From: Methanosaeta sp. PtaU1.Bin060
GTDB taxonomy: Archaea > Halobacteriota > Methanosarcinia > Methanotrichales > Methanotrichaceae
NCBI GenBank assembly: GCA_002067365.1
Contig: MVRK01000115.1
Coordinates: forward strand, 1-64,000
Length of the DNA stretch: 64,000 nt
Direction: 5' to 3'
In this document: piece after piece, positions 57,868-64,000 of the stretch
Layout of the letters: each line of letters starts with the position of its first letter
Position numbering within the stretch: position 1 is the first letter of the stretch
Program-made: the position numbers and the translations under genes
Notes under the pieces: generated by a model
What the model saw: the letters and a program-made list of their open reading frames with translations, nothing else
The model's database searches: none
Told to the model about the DNA's origin: nothing

Positions 57868-58052
57868 AAAAGACCTCCAGAAGACATCTTAATCCAGGCA
57901 GGTAGTTGATGATGATATTAATACTCAACGATGCCTGATGGCGGATAGGAAGTTTAAAAAAGTAAACTGTGAAATATATTAAAAAAGAAAACTACTATAA
58001 AATGTCTATTTAAAAAATATATTCTAAAAATTCTAAGCCTGATTCTGGCCGC

Positions 58053-58190
58053 CTATTTCTTCGTCCCGCTGGATGTGGGATAGCATGTATCGAGCAGAGA
58101 GCCCTTCTTGCGAGCCACCCTCGGGTCTCCGGGCTTGATCGGCTCGACCTCAGCTTCCTTCTCTTCCTTCTTTGTTTCGTGGTGTGTCAT
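58053..58190 (-). CDS. 45-aa charged protein
   Basis: ATG 58190 with AAGGGGT about 6-7 bp upstream and a TATA-like ATATAATTAA beyond it. Encodes MTHHETKKEEKEAEVEPIKPG followed by a basic tail ending SSGTKK. Highly charged, single Cys. Divergent from the Trm5-like gene. Function unknown. Confidence 0.5.
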   Translation of the reverse strand: MTHHETKKEEKEAEVEPIKPGDPRVARKKGSLLDTCYPTSSGTKK

Positions 58191-58351
58191 TTCTTGACCC
58201 CTTTTTATTATTGCATCTGATCTTAATTATATCTTCCGGTGGACGGCTTGATCTCATCTTGGAAACTCGCGAAAGAGCCTCGTCAATCTTTTATGCCCTC
58301 CTCTTTCAAGGAAATTATAAATCATCGACCAAGCTGATGATACAGGAAAAA

Positions 58352-59164
58352 ATGGTGACAATTCGATTTCAACTCATCGGAGATGTGGCGGTGCTCTGCC
58401 TCCCACAGGCGCTCGATGGCCAAAAAGAGGAGATCGCGAGGTCTCTCGTCTCAAGGAACAAGAGCATCAGGACAGTGCTCAACAAGACATCGAAGCTGGA
58501 GGGCGAGCGGAGGGTGGCGACCTTTGAGGTTCTGGCTGGCGGCGAGACTCTCACACTGCACAGGGAGTACGGCTTCACATACCGCCTGGACGTTGCCAAT
58601 GTCTTCTTCAACAGCCGCCTGGGCTATGAGAGGCAGAGGATTGCGGCCCTGGTCGATGCTGGCGAGCGGGTGCTTGTCCCCTTCTGCGGCGTTGGCCCCT
58701 TCGCAGTGCCGATAGCCGCCAAAGGCGCGAAGGTGGTCGCTCTGGAGAAGAGCCGCGAGGCATGTCGCTGGCTGGAGGAGAACGCGAGGCGCAACAAGGT
58801 GAAGGACAACCTGATGGTGGTAAACTCAGACGCCCTTCGGACAGCAAAAATGCTGAAGCCCTGCTTTGACAGAGCAGTCATTCCTGCGCCCTACGGGATG
58901 GACGAAATACTGCCAGTGGTCTGCGAGGTCGTGCGGATGGGCGGATGGGTGCACTTCTACACCTTCAAAAAGCGCAATCAGATCGAGGGGCTGAAGGAAG
59001 AATACCGACAACTGGGCTTAGATGTCGAGCTATGCCGCAGGTGCGGCAATGTGGCCCCCGGAGTCTCAAGGTGGGCTTTCGATATGGTGAAGGTCTCAGG
59101 GAGAGATGATTCAAAGCATAATCAGGAGGCTGATTACGGGGTCAGACCTGACATGCTCTTCTAG
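58352..59164 (+). CDS. Trm5-like class I SAM methyltransferase
   Basis: 270 aa from ATG 58352 (AGGA 5 bp upstream); a longer frame from 58172 has no homology. SAM motif [26 protein letters not shown], acidic motif NSDALRTA, and [16 protein letters not shown], where Trm5 usually has an NLP or NPPY-type motif. Archaeal Trm5 makes m1G37 (or wyosine precursors) in tRNA. It is shorter than typical Trm5 because the N-terminal D1 domain is missing or reduced, so the substrate is uncertain. Confidence 0.82.
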   Translation: MVTIRFQLIGDVAVLCLPQALDGQKEEIARSLVSRNKSIRTVLNKTSKLEGERRVATFEVLAGGETLTLHREYGFTYRLDVANVFFNSRLGYERQRIAALVDAGERVLVPFCGVGPFAVPIAAKGAKVVALEKSREACRWLEENARRNKVKDNLMVVNSDALRTAKMLKPCFDRAVIPAPYGMDEILPVVCEVVRMGGWVHFYTFKKRNQIEGLKEEYRQLGLDVELCRRCGNVAPGVSRWAFDMVKVSGRDDSKHNQEADYGVRPDMLF

Positions 59165-60102
59165 CCTGCTATCTCCACCTGGAAGGTTCTCACGTCTGCC
59201 ATGATGTTCTCCCAGGGCCTCCTGTAGACCATAGAGATCGTGGTCTTTCCTGGCCTCTCCGGGATGAAGGTGAAGACTGCTGTGCCGCCCGCTCCGATGG
59301 CCTCCGAGGGGCCTTTCGAGTAGCTCTCGTTCTCGAGGCTCAGCAGATACGAATCGTAATTGGCATACCACCTGTAGCCCGTGGTGGGATTTGCCTCCAG
59401 GGATATCGTAAAGGGTTCCTTCAATCTGGCAGCGATATGTTCCATTCCGCCCTCCTTCCTCTCGCTCTCTTCCTTTTCCTCAAGAATCCTGTAGCTCTCA
59501 ACAGGCTGCATCAAGGGGTAATAATCGATGTTCTCAGGGCCTATGACCTTCGGATCATCGCCTATGCCGTCGCCGTTCTCATCCACTCCTGAATAGTCTG
59601 CCCAGTAGTTGCCCAGGCGGCTGCGAAAGACCTTGCTCTCAAAACTGTAGCTGAGGGGCATACTCGAGTTCCAGGATGCTGGGGCCTCTGGGCAGATGGC
59701 GATCTTGCCTAAGAGGTCGTTATAGTAGATCGCAGCGGGAAGGACGACCTCCAGGGAGCAGCCATTCTGTGCATTCTCGGGCAGGGCGAGGTCGATGCCC
59801 CGCAGGGTCACACCCTTGGCAGCCAGGATCACTTTATCTCCAGGAGGGGCGAGGATGGGCCTTCCGCTGCCTGTATCCAGGCCATGAAGATCGACCGGCC
59901 TGCCCACTATCAGGTCCTCGCGGTAGATCCCGCTCTCCAAGAGAATCGTCTCATTCTCTGTGGCATTGTTCACAGCCTCCTGGATGCTCTGGTAGCCGCA
60001 GCCTGCAGCGCAGACCCTCATCTCGGCAGAGGCCGAAAAGGCGGCAGAAGTGAGCAGCAGAACTGCGAGGGGTAATGCGAGAAGCAGGCTTTTGTAGCTC
60101 AT
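59161..60102 (-). CDS. Secreted beta-helix protein fused to a chagasin-like inhibitor domain
   Basis: 313 aa. Signal peptide (about 1-26); a beta-helix-type region ([31 protein letters not shown]..., about 30-120) of the NosD/CASH kind; then [35 protein letters not shown]. The C-terminal 90 residues carry the chagasin/I42 inhibitor motifs NPTTGYRW and [28 protein letters not shown]42 domains block papain-family cysteine proteases. Probably cell-surface. Its 3' end overlaps the convergent methyltransferase gene by 4 bp. Confidence 0.8.
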   Translation of the reverse strand: MSYKSLLLALPLAVLLLTSAAFSASAEMRVCAAGCGYQSIQEAVNNATENETILLESGIYREDLIVGRPVDLHGLDTGSGRPILAPPGDKVILAAKGVTLRGIDLALPENAQNGCSLEVVLPAAIYYNDLLGKIAICPEAPASWNSSMPLSYSFESKVFRSRLGNYWADYSGVDENGDGIGDDPKVIGPENIDYYPLMQPVESYRILEEKEESERKEGGMEHIAARLKEPFTISLEANPTTGYRWYANYDSYLLSLENESYSKGPSEAIGAGGTAVFTFIPERPGKTTISMVYRRPWENIMADVRTFQVEIAG

Positions 60103-60158
60103 GGTAACACTAATAGTGATCTTGGAAGTTAATAGCCTTGCGACGGCTGGGATAGATC

Positions 60159-61109
60159 ATGTCGAATTGTCAAGAAATCGGGGAGCGAGAGCTTATCAGG
60201 CGGATCTCTGAGATCCTTGGTGGCGTTGTCAATGACGACTGCGCAGTGATCGATGCTGGAGAGAGCTACCTGGTCGCGACCACTGACATGCTTCACAGGC
60301 TGACCGACTTTCCTGAGATCATGAGCCCCTGGCAGATCGGCTGGATGACAGTCGCAGTGAACCTGAGCGATGTAGCCGCGATGGGGGCAAAGCCCGCAGG
60401 CGTCCTCATAGCAGCCGGCCTGCCGAAGGATGCAGATCTCTACTTCATCGATGAGCTGTTCTCTGGCTTCGGGGACTGCGCTGCCTACTACGGCGCGAAG
60501 GTCCTTGGCGGCGACACAGACTCGCACCAGGAGCTGACCATCACAGGCTGCGCCCTCGGCTTCGTCGAGAAGGATCTGGTTTTGAGGCGCGAGGGGGCAC
60601 GAGTGGGCGACCTGCTCTGCACCACAGGCTCTCTCGGAGGCGCGGGTGCAGGATTGTGGGCCTGGAGGCATGGAGAGCTGCAGAACAAATTCATCGAGAA
60701 GCTCCTTGAGCCCGAGCCGCGGCTGAAGGAGGGGCGCGCCCTGGCGCAGAGCCGCGCGGTCACAGCCATGATGGACAACAGCGACGGCCTCGCGCTCTCT
60801 CTCTCGGATCTCTCGGAGGTGAGCCGGGTCGGGTTCGTGGTTCGCGAGGAGGCGCTGCCCATTGCGGGAGGAATCGAGCAGATGGTCGGCCATGAGGTGG
60901 CGTTGGAGATGGCGATGAGCGCTGGCGGAGACTTCGAGCTTGTCTTCACGGTAAAGCCTGAATGGCTGGAGCGGGCGCGGCAGGCGTGCGATCTCACTGT
61001 GATCGGAGATGTGGTGGAGGAAGGGCTATGGATGGAGACCGAGGGCGAAAGAAGGAGGATCGAGGCGAGAGGGTATGAGCACAGGATCTGCGGTCGTTCT
61101 GAAAGATGA
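60159..61109 (+). CDS. thiL: Thiamine-monophosphate kinase
   Basis: 316 aa. IGERELIRRISEIL, NDDCAVID, ATTDMLHRLTDFP, QIGWMTVAVNLSDVAAMGAKP, GGDTDSHQELTITGCALG and MMDNSDGLALSLSDLS are ThiL/PurM-superfamily motifs. It makes thiamine diphosphate from thiamine monophosphate. No thiamine genes nearby. Divergent from the beta-helix gene. Confidence 0.93.
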   Translation: MSNCQEIGERELIRRISEILGGVVNDDCAVIDAGESYLVATTDMLHRLTDFPEIMSPWQIGWMTVAVNLSDVAAMGAKPAGVLIAAGLPKDADLYFIDELFSGFGDCAAYYGAKVLGGDTDSHQELTITGCALGFVEKDLVLRREGARVGDLLCTTGSLGGAGAGLWAWRHGELQNKFIEKLLEPEPRLKEGRALAQSRAVTAMMDNSDGLALSLSDLSEVSRVGFVVREEALPIAGGIEQMVGHEVALEMAMSAGGDFELVFTVKPEWLERARQACDLTVIGDVVEEGLWMETEGERRRIEARGYEHRICGRSER

Positions 61110-61335
61110 GATTACTTTTCCAGGTTTCGGGGGCATACGTGCGAATATCGAGAAGAAAGCTTGAAAGAGCTTCTCCGCTTTCCAGCTCGATCTTCTTTTC
61201 AATACTCTTAATCGAAAGCTAAAAGGTCTATTATTCACTCAATATTGAATTTACAGTACTAATTGCTGGGCTATTGACTCTTTTCCTTATTTAAACCAAA
61301 CTCTTTATATAATGGTATAACTATGAGTTATGTGT

Positions 61336-61350
61336 ATAACCGTTGGTTAT
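61336..61350. promoter_or_regulatory. Operator-like inverted repeat upstream of the TetR gene
   Basis: ATAACC-GTT-GGTTAT is a perfect inverted repeat 36 bp before the TetR start, about 20 bp after the TATA-like CTTTATATAA. Related GTATAAC and GGTTAT half-sites lie at about 61,315 and 61,364. Likely autoregulatory operator of the TetR protein. Confidence 0.65.
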
Positions 61351-61386
61351 CATTATAAACTATGGTTATACTCCGGGAGATAAGAA

Positions 61387-62052
61387 ATGCCGTTCACAAA
61401 TCTGAAGGAGCAAGAAAAAGAGCAAAGACGGGAGCTAATCCTCAGCGCAGCTGAAAAGATGTTCTTCTCCAGGGGCTATGATAATGTCTCTATGGATGAT
61501 ATCGCCAGCGAAATCGGCCTGAATAAGGCCACGCTTTACCTCTACTTCAAAAACAAGGAATCGTTGTTCTTTGCAGTAGTCCTGCGAGGAGCACTGATTC
61601 TGAACGCCATGATCAAGGAACGCATTAAAAAATGTAATTCTGGGATGGAAATAATCGATGCAATAGGGATAACGTACTTCGATTTCGTTGAAAAGCATCC
61701 AGACTACAGCCGGGCGTATCTTTACTTCCGATCTGACAGGTTCTCCATCGAGAATAACGGGGATCTATGTGATGATGCAAAGAGGGTTCTTGAGCTGCGC
61801 AACGAGGAGTTCGCCATAGTATGCAAGGCAATAGAATCCGGCATGGAAGAAGGTATGATCCGTCCCGATCTTGATCCTATTGAAGTGACTGTTTTCTTAA
61901 CCCTTATTCTTAAGACGCTCACAGAGATGCGCCCGAGCTTTAAGAAAGTTCTGGAGGATCGAAGAATAACTCCAAATCAGTTCTTCAAAGACGTCGCTGG
62001 CTTAGTTCATCATATGCTCGCAAATACTGATAAGAAAGATGGGAAATTTTGA
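61387..62052 (+). CDS. TetR-family transcriptional regulator
   Basis: 221 aa. N-terminal HTH (about 15-62: RELILSAAEKMFFSRGYDNVSMDDIASEIGLNKATLYLYFKNKESLF) is the standard TetR DNA-binding domain; the rest is a helical ligand domain. It lies 12 bp upstream of the methyltransferase gene and probably controls both. The upstream TATA and inverted repeats are candidate operators. Ligand unknown. Confidence 0.93.
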   Translation: MPFTNLKEQEKEQRRELILSAAEKMFFSRGYDNVSMDDIASEIGLNKATLYLYFKNKESLFFAVVLRGALILNAMIKERIKKCNSGMEIIDAIGITYFDFVEKHPDYSRAYLYFRSDRFSIENNGDLCDDAKRVLELRNEEFAIVCKAIESGMEEGMIRPDLDPIEVTVFLTLILKTLTEMRPSFKKVLEDRRITPNQFFKDVAGLVHHMLANTDKKDGKF

Positions 62053-62064
62053 GGGAGGCAATAC

Positions 62065-62985
62065 ATGCAGAAATCCGATAGTGCCACATACTATTATGAG
62101 ACAGGGCTGAAAAGTCAAGGACCAAGCAAGATGGCCGAGGCAATTGCAATTCATCGGCTTGCCGAATCTGCAAAGCCGGAAGATGAGCGCATCTGTTATG
62201 ACCCATATGCAGTCCATTTCATCAGCCCCGAGATACTGGAGTTCAGAGCCAAAAATCCGGAAAAAGCAAAGGCGCTGTCAGAGCATTATGAACGCCTATT
62301 TTCCGGCTTCGACAACTCGGTTCGGGCAAGGGTCAGATATTTCGATGATGCTGTAAAAGCTTATCTCAATAATGGACTGAAGCAGCTGGTAATTCTTGGT
62401 GCGGGATATGATACCAGAGCATATCGAATCGAAGGGCTCAAGGAAAAAGTCAAGGTCTTTGAGGTGGATCACCCAGCCACTCAAAGCTTGAAAAAAGAGA
62501 AGATCAAAAAAATCTTCGGTGTTCTCCCAGAACATGTCGTGTATGTGCCAGCCGATTTTGAGGTGGAAAAACTTGGCCAGAGGCTACGTAAGATGGGATA
62601 CGATAGTTCCAAAAAGACTCTCTTTCTCATGGAAGGGTTCGTCATGTATATTCCACCTAAGGCTGTTGACGAAACGCTTTCTTTCATTGTGAACAATTCG
62701 GCAAAGGGAAGCGCAGTTCTCTTCGATTACTTCCCTCAGTCTGTAGTGGATGGCACATGCGAATCAGATGATGGAAAAAATATAAGGAAGTTCGCAGCCG
62801 AGCGGGGAGAGCCGCTGCAGTTCGGAATTGTTGATGGTGGAGTTGATGCTTTCCTGTCGCAACGGAGATTTTCCAAGATCAAGAATGTGACTAGTGAGGA
62901 CTATAAAAAGGCCTATTTCCATGGGGCAAATAAAGACAGGACTGTGTGCAGCCTTATGTCGTTTGCCCATGCAATAGTCAAATGA
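62065..62985 (+). CDS. Class I SAM methyltransferase, LCM/PPM1-like
   Basis: 306 aa. SAM site LVILGAGYDTRAYRIEG, EVDHPATQSLKKEKI and LFLMEGFVMYIPPKAVDETLSFI match the leucine carboxyl methyltransferase-like family (TIGR00027 type), which O-methylates carboxylates in many bacterial pathways. Substrate unknown. Co-transcribed with the TetR gene. Confidence 0.87.
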   Translation: MQKSDSATYYYETGLKSQGPSKMAEAIAIHRLAESAKPEDERICYDPYAVHFISPEILEFRAKNPEKAKALSEHYERLFSGFDNSVRARVRYFDDAVKAYLNNGLKQLVILGAGYDTRAYRIEGLKEKVKVFEVDHPATQSLKKEKIKKIFGVLPEHVVYVPADFEVEKLGQRLRKMGYDSSKKTLFLMEGFVMYIPPKAVDETLSFIVNNSAKGSAVLFDYFPQSVVDGTCESDDGKNIRKFAAERGEPLQFGIVDGGVDAFLSQRRFSKIKNVTSEDYKKAYFHGANKDRTVCSLMSFAHAIVK

Positions 62986-63046
62986 GCTGATCAGGCAACA
63001 CGCTCCAAGATTTTAAATTTTGCGAAGAACTTTATTTAATTCCGGA

Positions 63047-63961
63047 TCAAGATCCTTTACTCTTGGCAGGTGTCAGCACCTTTCCAAAGTACGGCTCCCT
63101 TCTCATGTTCGCTTCCTGCAGCAGCTCCTTGATCCTCTCACAGTCGCAGGTCCCGATCTCGATCAGGTTGTCGCTGCGAAGCAGGCAGGGCTTGATCTTT
63201 CCGTCCGAGGTGACGCGCAGGCGCGTGCAGTTGGCGCAGAACTCGGTGTTGTCCATCGGCCGAACAACCTCGACCTCTGCGCCGTCAAGGAAGTACTTCT
63301 TCCTGCGGTGCATCTCCCGCGTGCGGACATGGTCAGCCTTCGCCTGAAGGCCCCGCTCGATCGCCTCGATGTCCCCAGAGACCCCGAGGCCATGCAGGTC
63401 CAGAAGCTCAATCAGCTGCAGGATCAATCCATGCTCCCTGGCGAATTCTATGAGCTGCGGGACCTCGGCCTCGTTCATCTTCAGGACCACGACGTTCAGC
63501 TTGATTGGCACAAGGCCTGCAGAGTTCGCGGCATCGATCCCGGCCAGCACCCTCTCCAGGTCGCCCTCGCGACAGCCGGTAATGGCGCTGTAGACGTCGG
63601 GGCGCAGCGAGTCGAGGCTCACATTCACCCTGTCGAGGCCAGCGTCTGCCAGGCGCATAGCTTGCTTTTCCAGGAGGATGCCGTTGGTGGTGAGGGAGAT
63701 ATCAAGGCCGCGAGGAATCCGGGAGACCAGGTCTGCCAGATCGCTTCTCAGCAGCGGCTCCCCGCCTGTGAACTTCAGGGAGCGCACGCCCAAATCAGCA
63801 GCAGCCCGGGCCACACTCACGACCATCTCCCCTGAGATCTCTCGCTGTGGCTTTACCTCACCCTCATGGTGGCAGTAGATGCACTTCAGGTTGCAGCGCG
63901 GCGTGAGGGCGATCCTCAAGCCAGTGACCTTCCGGCCAAAGGAGTCCACCATCGTCGGCAT
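63047..63961 (-). CDS. moaA: GTP 3',8-cyclase (MoaA)
   Basis: 304 aa radical SAM enzyme. N-terminal CxxxCxxC (C23, C27, C30: RCNLKCIYC) and a C-terminal second cluster (C242, C245, C259: CANC...KPC) are the MoaA arrangement. It converts GTP to 3',8-cyclo-7,8-dihydro-GTP, first step of molybdopterin synthesis, with MoaC at 14 kb. Lies on the minus strand, convergent with the methyltransferase gene. Confidence 0.96.
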   Translation of the reverse strand: MPTMVDSFGRKVTGLRIALTPRCNLKCIYCHHEGEVKPQREISGEMVVSVARAAADLGVRSLKFTGGEPLLRSDLADLVSRIPRGLDISLTTNGILLEKQAMRLADAGLDRVNVSLDSLRPDVYSAITGCREGDLERVLAGIDAANSAGLVPIKLNVVVLKMNEAEVPQLIEFAREHGLILQLIELLDLHGLGVSGDIEAIERGLQAKADHVRTREMHRRKKYFLDGAEVEVVRPMDNTEFCANCTRLRVTSDGKIKPCLLRSDNLIEIGTCDCERIKELLQEANMRREPYFGKVLTPAKSKGS

Positions 63962-64000
63962 GAAGGCTGCAAGGGTTGCTTCCAGTATTAGTATGTTGGC

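Noticed and set aside
58172-58351. Upstream extension of the Trm5-like gene
   Set aside because: Crosses the promoter of the divergent 45-aa gene and lacks homology; ATG 58352 is better.

Overview
The window is chromosomal DNA from a methanogenic archaeon, most likely a Methanothrix (Methanosaeta)-type member of the Methanosarcinales/Methanotrichales; the genus is an inference. Archaeal markers visible in the protein sequences are PriS and a GINS subunit, RadA, a three-OB-fold RPA, aEF-2 with the diphthamide histidine context, aEF-1A, archaeosine TGT plus ArcS, and a 7S-type SRP RNA. Methanogen markers are AtwA (methyl-CoM reductase activation component A2) and a methanogen-type phosphoribulokinase. 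There is no rRNA and no CRISPR array.

Layout. (1) About 1-8,100 is an AT-richer integrated plasmid- or virus-like element. It has a TACGTA iteron field, two P-loop ATPases with replication-type features, a small Sm-like-fold candidate, a run of small unknown overlapping genes, an AbrB-type regulator with an inverted repeat at its ribosome-binding site, and a tyrosine recombinase at the right edge. The left end lies outside the window. (2) At 8,191-8,504 (minus) lies the SRP RNA gene, missed by ORF calling. (3) 8.5-16.7 kb holds housekeeping genes: wHTH plus nitroreductase, phosphoribulokinase, GINS-PriS, nitrilase, a voltage-gated-type channel with an unusual filter, MoaC, NAD(P)HX repair and a HAD phosphatase. 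(4) 17.2-24 kb holds two tandem dockerin-bearing substrate-binding proteins beside a heterodimeric exporter-fold ABC transporter. (5) 24.4-30.9 kb holds a sodium/solute symporter with a small membrane partner, a TrkH-type K+ channel subunit, an alpha/beta hydrolase, a mini-thioredoxin and an FKBP. (6) 31-38.2 kb is metabolic: PyrBI, B12-dependent ribonucleotide reductase, a CooC-like ATPase, PurM and aspartate kinase. (7) 38.4-42.5 kb is translation: EF-2, EF-1A, S10 and tRNA-Arg(CCG). (8) 42.6-52 kb holds small secreted proteins around RadA, RPA, AtwA and MetG. (9) 52-64 kb holds ArcS-TgtA, aconitase family, a Trm5-like methyltransferase, a beta-helix/chagasin fusion, ThiL, a TetR-methyltransferase pair with an operator, and MoaA.

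Genes that work together: PriS and GINS in replication initiation, with RPA and RadA in replication/recombination; TgtA then ArcS in archaeosine synthesis; PyrB and PyrI as one enzyme; MoaA and MoaC in molybdopterin synthesis; phosphoribulokinase in pentose/CO2 metabolism; and the binding proteins and ABC pair possibly as one uptake system.

Most unusual observations: priS appears to start at CTG, coupled by a CTGA overlap to a 20-codon upstream ORF; the channel filter reads TTIGTN where TTVGYGD is normal; the iteron field and a perfect 20-bp inverted repeat in the element share a core; two substrate-binding genes share a duplicated promoter-signal-dockerin cassette but have different binding domains; a secreted protein is about 29% tyrosine; and a secreted protein gene has its best start signal out of frame.
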